DNA from: Polychytrium aggregatum
Lineage: Eukaryota; Chytridiomycota; Chytridiomycetes; Polychytriales
Assembly: GCF_025602895.1 (NCBI RefSeq)
Contig: NW_026516280.1
Coordinates: 124,001 to 188,000, forward strand
Direction: 5' to 3'
DNA: 64,000 bases
Shown: positions 23,870 to 33,077 of the stretch, in pieces
Layout of the letters: each line of letters opens with the position of its first letter
How positions within the stretch are numbered: position 1 is the stretch's first letter
The notes under the pieces: model-generated
What the model was told of the DNA's origin: nothing
The model's input: the letters and a program-made list of their open reading frames with translations, nothing else
The model's database searches: none
Translations under genes and position numbers: made by a program

Positions 23870-24879
23870 TTACATCGTGGAACGAGCGTTGTAGGGCATG
23901 GCATCGGTAAAGGCCTTGAGCTGGGCCGGAGTGATCGAGAGCGGCTGATCCATGACGTTCCATGCAACTCCTTCGGTGCAAGGCGGGGTCGTCAGCGAGC
24001 CCGAGTAGGTCCAATAGTGGTCGTACTCGATGCGGTTCTTCATCAAGTCGAGCCGAAGCGAGGGGATGGTGTTGTTGCCGTTCGCCTGCTTGGGGATCTT
24101 TACAACGAGTGACATCCCAGCAGTTGTTAGTCTGGTGTTTGCTCTCCCACTCTCCAGCCACAGGTGCTCGGTTGCTTACGTAGCGGACGAGCTGATCCAG
24201 GAAGGCGTTGGGCTGGCTGCCGAGCTCAAAGAAGACGCCGACAACAGCAAGCTTAGGAGGGAGGTCCGAAGTGGCATGGACAAAGTGAACCTCGAGCGGG
24301 TAGTCTGCACATGGAGATCATGAACAGGGGCTGTTAGCACCGCCAAACTTGCACCGCGTGTTGGGCTGCATGATGTCACCGACAGACGTTGTGCTGTGCC
24401 AGATTAAGGCTGCTGAACTCACACTTTTCGTGCTTGTGGTGCTCCGAGGGTGAGTGGAAGTGGAATTGCTTCAGCTGGTAGGTCTGGTTGCTGGCAAGCT
24501 TGATGGTCGATCCGGCAGGGATGTTCACCTGGATAGTGTGGCCGTTGTTGACAAAGCTAGCCTTCTGGACCGAGCTGGCCCAACCAAAGGACGGTCGGCT
24601 CTGGTCATACAGCTGCTCGTCCTCAAGATTGATGGGCGACTGGTTCTTTCCGGCGCTGCAAGTCGCAAAGGAGGGATCGAGCTCGCCCCAGTGGGCCGAG
24701 CCAGTCTTGCCCTCGTAGCTCCAGGTGCCGCTTCGCTTGTGCAAGTACTGGTGGGCGATGACATCCGCCAGGCAGTTGACCGGAGAACGGGCCTGCAGCC
24801 CAGACTCCTGAATCGGAGCAGAGCTAGCGAGAGAGGCAGTGGCAGCGAGTCCGACGAGAGTAGTGGCCAGGAACTTCAT
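23870..24879 (-). CDS. Secreted alpha-type carbonic anhydrase
   Basis: Interconverts CO2 and bicarbonate outside the cell. Three exons (24423-24879, 24180-24304, 23870-24097) give 269 residues. A clear signal peptide (MKFLATTLVGLAATASLASS) leads the protein. The family motifs are in order: WGELDP, NQSPINL, the proton-shuttle region FVNNGHTIQVN, the zinc ligands in QFHFHSPSEH, the third zinc histidine in LEVHFVHA, and the C-terminal YSGSLTTPPCTEGV. Length matches the alpha class. The start at 24879 was chosen because it opens the signal peptide; an in-frame Met 21 nt upstream does not. A TATA-like CATAAATG lies about 80 bp upstream. Confidence 0.93.
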
Positions 24880-25788
24880 TGTTGAGGTGGGAAGAGGCAC
24901 GCGAGAGCAGTCGATGTTGAACAGTTGATGTTGGATGGTCTGGACCGGGATGGGGATCGCCCATTTATGAAGGCCGCGGCTCGCAATGGCCGTGCCATTA
25001 AGTTTTTTCTCTGACTCATGAGTTCCAGTGATCGGGGATAGGGAGGAGGCACAGAGTTTGCCTGCTTCAGTAAGCTATGGCAGGCCATGGCAGGCTTCGG
25101 CTTCCCAGAGCACATGGGCGATCGAGCCTATGGTTGCACCGCCCCGCCGAGCTTCCTTTTCCTCGACCTACCGAGCTGACTGGCCATCTCTAGCGTCAAA
25201 GAATAGAGTTATCGTCATTGGGCACTGAGTGAGATCCGGCAAAACCTTGGGGCGACCGCATCGGGCCCACCGCACTGTAGGATCAGTCTGTGGGCTGATT
25301 CACACGGACGAATGAGACTCCTCTCCACTGCCACAGAGTTGTCAGAGTGCGGGCACATGACGCGGCAGGTCCTGTATACATAGCGAGCCCAACCTTGCCC
25401 CAGGCTTTCGGAGGCACTTCTCTGTCCTGCAAGGTTGGAACACGGATCGCCAGGCGGCACAGCAACGAAATGACAAACACCTGATGAGTGCCGCTCAAGT
25501 GGTTACCGCCCCGAGTGCCCTTGGGGAAGTGCCTTCTTTGCGGGCATCATCAGAGTTTCGGGATGCAGTCTTGCGTTTTCTCACCCCCACCTGGCCAACA
25601 CATGCTTGTGGAAGAGCAAGGGCGCCTCATTCCATTTCGCAACCATGTATGGCCTGTCCCGCTCCACCAACGCTGCAGCCGCAACCGGGCTGTGTATGTG
25701 CAGGGAAATGGTGTATTGGCGGTGCCAAAGGCCACCCCTGCTGACAGGCATGTGGGACCAGCCAGCGACAGCGACGGCAGCACAGAGC
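24880..25788. other. Intergenic region between carbonic anhydrase and LSG1
   Basis: Promoter of the carbonic anhydrase and 3' flank of LSG1. The open frames seen are short and lack domains. I see nothing else in it. Confidence 0.6.
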
Positions 25789-28700
25789 CTACTCGTCGAC
25801 CGTCCACTGGGTCCGCATCTTGACGTTCTTGGGGCCCTTCTTATGGCGCTTGTCGTTCTTGACAGAGTTGCCGATGAGTGCCTCGGCCGTCACGGCCCCA
25901 CGCGGCGCCCTTCTGCCTTTGCCTTTCAGCGGAGCTCGCTTCTCCTCGCCCACATCGTCCACGCGGTTCTGGTGCGGGAACATTTGATTGCGGTTAAAGT
26001 TGCCACGCGAGAACTTGCCAACAGTCTTGGCTTGGATGTGCTTGCTGTTGAAGAACTCCGAGTCCATTGTGCGTGAGGGTGCCTGTCCGCCAGGCAGGTG
26101 GTGGTGGGAAACAGAGGGCAAAGGGGAGGGGTTGAGCGGTACTGCCTCGCAATAACTCACACTTGAACCGCCTGCCGGCCGAGACCGTCAGCTGCTCATC
26201 CAGCTGCTGCCCCGCGCAGTTCGAGAGATCACTTACTTGAGATACAGGCGTGCCGTCGACATAGCCAGGTGTAGCAATGGTCTTGCGCTGGAAGCGCTCT
26301 TGCAGGTAGATCTCGGCGTTAAAGTGCTTGGCATCGTTGTTCCCAGGCGGCGGATGGCAGTACAGCAGCTTGCCCTGCATACAGCACCGGGTCAGAGCGA
26401 TGGTGTGAGTCAGGACACGAGCACCGGGTAGGTCTGACATGGGGTCCGTCTCCAGAATCGGCCACGACGGATCTACCTAAGCGATGCAACATCGCACACG
26501 AGAAGTGAGGCAGCTGGCTCGACAGTGGTCCCTAGACTTACGTTGACATAGTCCTTGAAAACATATCGCGACGCTCGGGCTTCATCCGGGTTGCCTTGGT
26601 ACGACTTTTTGAATCCTCTAGCAACTGTCAGAGGATGCGCGGGTCATGGCCAGTTAATGTACGTGGACAGCATCGATATCAAGATCATCACAAGTGCGAA
26701 CGATGATCAAGGCCAGCGGCAATCAAACCCCCGGCTTCGCATCTTGTCTTGACAACCGTCTCAGTCGAGTAGCATCGGCGCCGTCTCAATTATACTCACT
26801 TGCATAGGCAGAGAGAAGCTCCTCTCCAGTAGGTGCACGGTCAATTTCCAGGCCCTCGGCATCCCGTGTGCGGATGCGCAGACCGTAGATGCCCTCCAGT
26901 GCAACTTTGGGGATACGCTGGGTCAGCAAACCAGCCGGCCCAGTGTGCTCGCGGAGTTGGTCGATGGGCAGAACGCCGTTGAGGACCATGTCGGCTTTGG
27001 TGGTCGCAAAGGTGGGGAAGACGAGACCAGGGCAGTCGCACAGGATCATAGAGTCGGACAGATGGATGGTCTGATGCATGGACAGTCGATGAGCAAACTA
27101 GCGGTGCGATCCAGCAGCTGGCGGTGGCAGCAATGCACCCTGCATAACCACAGTCACAGTTGCAGCCACAGCTACAGACGAGAGGCAGAAGCGTATACTA
27201 GATGCGAGCTCCATGTTGGGATGCACTGGGTCTACTCCGGGGCAAGACATCATTGTTACCTGGAAGTGCTTGGTCTTGCCTGGGGTGGCGGCAACGGCGA
27301 CCTTCTTGGCGCCAACGAGGGCGTTCAGGGTGGAACTTTTACCGACGTTGGGGTAGCCCACGAATCCAATCGTGACCTTGTTTCCGTGCTCTGAGGACGA
27401 AGCAGCGAGGTATCCATCAGTGGGCGGTAGTCTTGGTCTGGGCCGGCCTGGCGACCGCTCTCGCCCGGGACACTCATACCCTCGTCTCGTACACGGGCTT
27501 TCTAAGCTCACCAGTGTTCAGGGGCTCGGGGCACTCTCGCTCGAGGAGCTCCAGCAGGTCGTCGGCGGAGAGAATGCGGACGCGCTCAGGGAGGCTTTCG
27601 TCCCGCTCGGCGTAAATCTCGACGACATCTTCGTCCCGGTCGCCGCCGGGCTCCTCTGGGGATTGGGCAGCCTCCTGATACGGCTCATCGGCTTCTGGGC
27701 TGGCATCGCCATCCTCCTGGACATCTTCCCCACCAGCCTCGTCCTCGGCCTCGTCTTCGGCCTCGACGGCTTCATCATCCTCCTCGTCGTCACTGTCGCC
27801 TTCGCCATCGACCATGTCCTCATCCTTGAAATTGCCCATCAACTCAAACAAGTTCTGCTTCCGAGCGGTTTTCAACGTTCGGTCCTGTGTACGCGATTCA
27901 GATCGTCGTTGGTGACGGTGCAGTGACATTCAGAAACATCAGTCCATGTTATTCTTGCAGAGGGGCAAGTCAAGGCCGTGTAGCTTATAATCGACAGCGC
28001 TGCAAGCAGTATGGCGACCGCTACCTTTTTCATGCGTTTCTCCAGTTCAGCCGCCTTTTGTTCCTCCAGCTCCCTTTCGTGCTGTTGACGAGCCATGGCG
28101 GCCGAAAAGAATGTATAGCGGATGCCTTCCTTCTCAAAAAAGTCTGCCCACAGAGTTCTGGCGAAGGGTGGGGGACGAAGGCGCGGATCAGAAGAGTGGC
28201 CTCAGCGAGCGCCAGTGCAACAGCCATGTGCGTTTGACACAGCCGCAGCTTCCACAAAAGATGTTCTGGCACACCTCTGGTTGAGAGTCAGCATATCGGC
28301 CTTGTTGACAAGCAGCAGGCGCTTCTTTCGGTCATCCACTTCGCCGACGTAGGTCTCCAGGTCCGTAGATCGGAAAAAGAGCGGGTTGCGCGCATCGACG
28401 ATCTGGACGATCAGGTCCGAGCGCTCAATAACTCGCCAGAGCTGCCGCCACACTTCAAGGTTGCGTTCGTAGGGAGTCAAAATGAGACCCTGCTCTTCTT
28501 CGAGCCTAAGCGGAGAATTGGAGCATTTCGATGAGATGTGCCGATAGCCAGAGACGAGGCGACGAGCAAAGAAGATCCGTCTTATCAGCCAGGACCATGG
28601 AGTCTGGGAAAAGGACTGTGCCTGCAGCACCAGACCTGACGAGTCCGATGACTCCAAATGCCGTCTACTTACTCAACCAGGCCACGGCGCCATTCGAGGA

Positions 28701-29681
28701 AAGACTCGCGCTCGGCAAGCTTCAGCTCCTCGCCGGTTGTGGTCGAATCCCACTCGGGTCTGGACGACGAGGGGCAGTCGGTGTCGGTTTGCGGATCAGC
28801 AATACACAAATAAATGATCTCAGTTCGAAGTCGAGTACATATGCACAGCCGAGGCAGGTCCAAGATGTTTGAGTGGGTATACATCCAGCAAACTTCTCCA
28901 AGCTGCTGCTGCTGTGCCTATGATCGCCAGTCATCACGATTGCATGTGCGCCAGAATGCGTGGGCATGGGCCGCATACCGTCTTGGGATCGTCAGACGCT
29001 TCTGGTGCTCCAGATGCCTTCGCAGGGTTTCCTTCTCCTTCTCGGGCGTCAGCAGGAACGGATTCACATAGGGATCGCTCACCACGGTGACATTGAGGCG
29101 CTCTGGTTGGTTGTATCGACGAACAGCAGCGGCAAAATAGCGCAACGAGATCAGGACCAGCACATTCGCACGTAATCCGGGGTGCCCAGAGTCTGACCAT
29201 CGGCCCTCGGCGGGCATCGCGAAGCATCGAGGAGTATCGGCGAGCATTTCAAATCGGCCAAGCAGCAGCGGCAACGCTACAGCGATATGTACCGGCGGCA
29301 AAGTTTGTGCCAGCCAAGGTGGCAGAGTTCAGGAAGGCTTCGAGGTCGTTCTCCTCAGTAATCGACTGCATGTTGGTCAGGTCATCGTCCTCGACCAGGG
29401 TTGTGTGCTGGGGAAGGTTGGTGGAAAGCAGGAAGGTGAAGGGTGGATGATGAGCGAAATGAACGAAACAGCACGCCCAAGATTATCCTGGGTGAGCCGG
29501 CGGCGAGGCGACACACGAGCATGTTGATTTCCTCTCCCTCCCACCGACTCTGCAGCGTGCGTGAGAGGGTGCGTACCCTCAGCGATCCATCAGGATTGAT
29601 TTTGGCATTTGGGTTCTTGCTGAACCGGCTCCGAATGAGAGACTTTCCCAGAGAGGTATTTCCTTTCTTGTTGTGGCTCAT
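25789..29681 (-). CDS. LSG1: Large-subunit GTPase 1, cytoplasmic 60S maturation factor (LSG1)
   Basis: Circularly permuted GTPase that releases the export adaptor NMD3 from pre-60S subunits. The 12 exons are 29577-29681, 29293-29407, 28979-29102, 28673-28759, 28275-28505, 28025-28157, 27512-27884, 27260-27390, 26800-27070, 26542-26624, 26237-26374 and 25789-26082, giving 694 residues in frame. Diagnostic stretches are LILTPYERNLEVWRQLWRVI, then QIVDARNPLFF, the G4 motif NKAD, the G1 motif GYPNVGKSS, G3 DCPGLV, and KLLYCHPPPG near the C-terminus. The G4-before-G1 order is normal for this family. Exon 7 encodes a long acidic Asp/Glu insert and the C-terminus is Lys/Arg-rich. The last intron (26083-26236) is the least certain boundary. 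Confidence 0.93.
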
Positions 29682-30472
29682 GGTCGCTACTGTGGCTCCG
29701 GTGGACTGGCAGGGTTGGAAGGCGGATGCGGCTGGACTCTGTCTGCACTGTTGCTCGGAGGTGCTTGATGGCAGCGGGAGCCGTTGATCCTGGCCGACAG
29801 TGCGATGGAGCCGATGCCAGTCCAGGATGGGACAGCCCAAAAAAAAAGCTGTCGGAGTCGCCGCCGGATCGAGCCAGGGACGCATCACGTGGCTCGCTGG
29901 AGGCATTGGCTTGGACTTGGTGGACTTGGTCTGGGTTGCGACAGTGCCGTCGGAGACGAGGGAGGCAAGTGCACAGTGGATATGCTCTCTGCTTTCTGAA
30001 TGGTCGCTCAAACGCAGATGGACTGCCGCACTCCATGCATCTCCCTGCTCACGCAGGACACCCAGGGAAATGACGACCCACTTGGCCGTTGCTTGCCAGG
30101 TGTGTGATATGATCCGACTACGGCGTATCTTTTGTCCGAACGAGACGATGTGTTCGATTGTTTATTCAGCAGCTGCAAACATTCCAGAGGTCTCGATCGG
30201 GTGTGTGTGGGCAGCGAGGGGAGGCAAGCGAGTCGACAGCCCGTCGAATCCCCCTGCACCTTCCCACGCGTCAACAAGCGAAATCGGACGGTGTCGGGAT
30301 GCTGCAGATGGGTTCCAGCGAGAAAATCTGGGATGCAAACAAGGCCCCGCTATGAGATCCCTCAATGGGTACCTATAAAGCAACTTGCACCGACGGTGGT
30401 GCTCCGCAGACGGACGGATGCTATCTTGGACCCTCAATTCGCTCCATCACCCTGCAATAGCTAATCGTCAGA
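29682..30472. other. Divergent promoter region between LSG1 and the GPI-anchored protein gene
   Basis: About 790 bp with no supported gene. It contains an A8 tract near 29830 and the start-proximal region of the plus-strand secreted gene. The open frames overlap on both strands and lack domains. Confidence 0.6.
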
Positions 30473-31482
30473 ATGAAGTGCTTGTCGAACCTACTCCTCA
30501 TCTACTTTCTGGTCGCAACAGTCCTTGCTCTCCCAGGCCGCCACCAGGTCAGCAGTGCGACTGCGGCTGCAGGAGCTGTTGATACGATTCAGGCGGCAAT
30601 ACCGCATCCGAGGGACGTCTGACCCATACTTACGCTCGGCTCGCATTGCGGCTCAACTGGTCATCAGCGCCGGGACGACAACGGCAATGGAGATGGCGGA
30701 GACGATCTCCAGACCAGCGACGACCCTGAAAGTGATTCAAACACTGCCACTACCAGCGTCATCTCACCCACCAGCGCCGTTCTTGCTCCCACCTCGTCGC
30801 ACGCCGCCCACGCAACAGCGACAAGCATCGGGGGCGGTCAGAAAGTGCCAACATGGAGTGGAAGCTACATGTGCTCCACCTACCAGCTTTGTACCAAGAG
30901 CAGCGGAAAGGTGGGTCAAGGCCAACAAGACGGAAGCGGTCATGAATGGCCAGGAGCAGCGCACGGCGTGCTCGATGCAGGTTGTTTGGAACCACTGCCG
31001 CTCACGCCGGTCCTTCTGTCTTCTCTTGTCGTCATCGCATGGGCATACGACCATCTTCCACACCACAGTACTGCTGGGACTATGCCCTCTCGCTTGCGGA
31101 TCGGCCCATTGGTGCCAAGGATCTGTGCGTCGACTGCACCAGGCTCCTCATCAACGACTATAATGCGCTGAGGGCAAACGAGACATCGTTCCCGCACCGG
31201 GTCCAGCGCTACATGTATAACCTGGCAAAGTCCACAAAGAGCATCTGCGGCTCGAGCTTTGTGGATGTGGGCCCGATCGTCTCGTCATCGGTTCTGTCCC
31301 CGACCGCTTCCGCTGGCGCTGGGACTAACCCAGGCACTGGCAGCAGCGGGGCCCCTGGGGGCTCGACCAACACAAACACCAATGCCACAGCCAAGCAGGG
31401 ATCAGCGGGGTTTGTCGCCAATGCTCAGTGGCCGCTTGCGGTATTCTGTCTTGCCCTGAGCGTGGCGGCTTTGACGCAGTAA
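30473..31482 (+). pseudogene. GPI-anchored secreted protein with an apparent one-base frameshift
   Basis: Exon 1 (30473-30547) encodes a strong signal peptide (MKCLSNLLLIYFLVATVLAL). Exon 2 (30668-30980) encodes a Ser/Thr/Asp-rich stretch followed by a Cys domain (SYMCSTYQLCTKSSGK). The reading frame then must shift by one base near 30910-30915 (GGAAAGGTGGG) to continue into the obviously coding WVKANKTEAVMNGQEQ. Exon 3 (31069-31482) carries more Cys (YCWDYALSLADRP, LCVDCTRLL), a Ser/Gly/Asn-rich stalk and a hydrophobic C-terminus (LAVFCLALSVAALTQ) typical of a GPI signal. Exon 2 length is 3n+1, consistent with one extra base. It may be a recent pseudogene, an assembly error in the G run, or an unusual splice. 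Function unknown; probably a wall or surface protein. Confidence 0.65.
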
Positions 31483-31761
31483 TATCATACTCGATTGGCA
31501 TATACAACCACCCCACGGAGCTCGAGGGGGGGGGGAACGAACCAAGCGAAATGTGCCGAGCCAGAGCATCGCTGCCACTGCCCACTGGCGCAAAGGCCGG
31601 GATAGGCCAGACGTCGTCTCTGGCTGGGAGAGAGTTGCCTCCGTTGCTCTCGCATTCGGCGGTAGGGAGGAGGCACCAAAGAGGGATGGTGTGCATCCTC
31701 CACAATTCCGATGCTTGGATGAGTGCAGATCGCAGACGGATCGCGCCGGGCCAAGGTTTTA
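31483..31761. other. 3' flank of the GPI-protein gene
   Basis: Spacer with a G9 run near 31527-31535. It leads directly into the left end of Fanzor-family copy A. No gene seen. Confidence 0.6.
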
Positions 31762-31883
31762 TAGTCAATCCCAGAAAAAAAAAAAAAGAGACACCCGTGA
31801 CCACAACCATTCGCCACACACTCGATTTCCGCATCGCTGCACTGAGAGCCATCGCTTGCATTCAGTGACCAGATGACCCACAA

Positions 31884-32816
31884 ATGGGCCACTTGTGCGA
31901 TGCGTTTCTGGATCTGAATCGAGGACGCCACTGTGCAGTATTTCTGCCAGCCCAAAAATGCGCTGGATTTGAGGAGATTCTTTCTTCCCCAAAGGCAGAA
32001 CCAACCATCGTCGCTATTTTCTCGCCAGATGGCTCCCCACAAGCGAAAGACACCAGCCAGGCGACCAAGTGGATCCAGAGCACCCACAAGATCCTTGGTC
32101 TGCAGGAATGGATGAGCACCACACCAAGTCCCAAGATCCCTGGGTTGGATCCCTTCCTGCAATACATTCGCCATGTGTTCGATGGAGACATGCTGGAGAA
32201 ACAGCTGTACTTCAGCCTGACTCGGCGACGGCGATTCAAGCGACTCGATCTCCACAGCAAGCGACAGCGCACTGTCCACGAGATGTGCAAGCAAGTCATC
32301 GACCAGGCACCAAAGGAGACCGAAGTGGTGATTGTCTTTGGGAATGCCTCCTGGAAGCAAGGGAAGGGATATGCATCCAGTCCCAGGAGGCTCAGGTTCG
32401 CCAAGTACTTTGAGCAATTCATCCACCACCAGAGACGACCACCAGACCGATCCGTCTCCAAGATCCATGTGTACTCGGTGAACGAGTTCAACACATCCCA
32501 GGTGTGCTCACATTGTCGGGAAGCCAAGCGACTTGAGTCACCCGAGTATCTTGATATCGAGAAACCACACTTTGTCCGGAGCTGTGCAAGCTGCCATACG
32601 CTGTGGGATCGAGACATCAATGCAGCCAGGAATATGATCTCGGTATGCCAGTCGATCATCGCCACAGGAGATCGACCGGGTGTATTCAAGACTGTGCTTC
32701 CCAAACCAACCAAAACCACTCGATTGCCGACGAAGACAGGAGTGCAATGCCATGGCTTGCCCGCTGGGCCTACAAGTCAGTCAGCGGGCTTCAGAAGCCA
32801 GGAAGGAACTGTCTGA
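31884..32816 (+). CDS. Fanzor (eukaryotic TnpB homologue), RuvC and zinc-ribbon part, N-terminally truncated
   Basis: The 310-residue frame is uninterrupted and preceded by an in-frame stop at 31866. The RuvC-I Asp is probably D10 in FLDLNRGRH. A basic helical segment (FSLTRRRRFKRLDLHSKRQR) follows, then VIVFGNASWKQGKGY, the alternate RuvC-II Glu in SVNEFNTSQVCSHC, the zinc-ribbon pairs CSHC and CASC, and the RuvC-III Asp in DRDINAARNM. These are the hallmarks of Fanzor/TnpB RNA-guided nucleases. Complete Fanzors carry a further N-terminal wedge/recognition part that is absent here. It may be an inert deletion derivative, or a domesticated minimal protein since the frame is intact. Its C-terminal coding sequence is nearly identical to that of copy B. 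Confidence 0.8.
   Translation: MGHLCDAFLDLNRGRHCAVFLPAQKCAGFEEILSSPKAEPTIVAIFSPDGSPQAKDTSQATKWIQSTHKILGLQEWMSTTPSPKIPGLDPFLQYIRHVFDGDMLEKQLYFSLTRRRRFKRLDLHSKRQRTVHEMCKQVIDQAPKETEVVIVFGNASWKQGKGYASSPRRLRFAKYFEQFIHHQRRPPDRSVSKIHVYSVNEFNTSQVCSHCREAKRLESPEYLDIEKPHFVRSCASCHTLWDRDINAARNMISVCQSIIATGDRPGVFKTVLPKPTKTTRLPTKTGVQCHGLPAGPTSQSAGFRSQEGTV
32760..32788 (+). ncRNA. Candidate guide-RNA (omega/fRNA-like) 3' hairpin of copy A
   Basis: The CCCGCTG/CAGCGGG stem, as in copy B but with a loop one base longer, overlaps the 3' end of the frame and stands 21 bp inside the right terminal repeat. Loop-length drift with an intact stem fits RNA-level constraint, but two copies cannot prove it. Confidence 0.4.
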
Positions 32817-33077
32817 TATAATATGACCGACTGCGCCACGCCCTGATCTGCATCCGCCCCGGCTGTGTTAGTGTTGGTGTTTGGTTTTGGTTGCTGGTCA
32901 GAGTGGTGGGGTGGGAAACAGTGTATCGTTGGAACGCAGCATCCGCACGATGCACCCATTCGATTTGCGGATGCGGGCAGCAGGTCGCGATGACAATCAG
33001 ATTTGTATTTCCCTTCTTGGTCCACCGCTGTGTGGATGGCCCAAAAGCCACTAGTGCACACCAACACGCTGATTCTG

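Larger units (their letters stand above)
31762..32833 (+). mobile_element. Fanzor-family element, copy A (1072 bp, longest copy)
   Basis: Bounded by a left terminal repeat (31762-31793, TAGTCAATCCCAG then a 13-A run then GAGACA) and a right repeat (32810-32833) that reads, inverted, CAGTCGGTCAT. TA stands just outside the left end (31760-31761); the right flank is CG, so one duplication has decayed. The ends are related to those of copies B and C. Inside is one long open frame (31884-32816) for the RuvC plus zinc-ribbon part of a Fanzor. Only about 120 bp separate the left end from that frame, so the N-terminal half has been lost. The frame's stop codon lies inside the right terminal repeat. 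The element sits between the convergent GPI-protein and TRPC genes. Confidence 0.9.

Noticed and set aside
26160-26236. Reading LSG1 through its last intron
   Set aside because: The frame continues past the donor but soon diverges from the family, and the exon at 25789-26082 needs the splice to join in phase.
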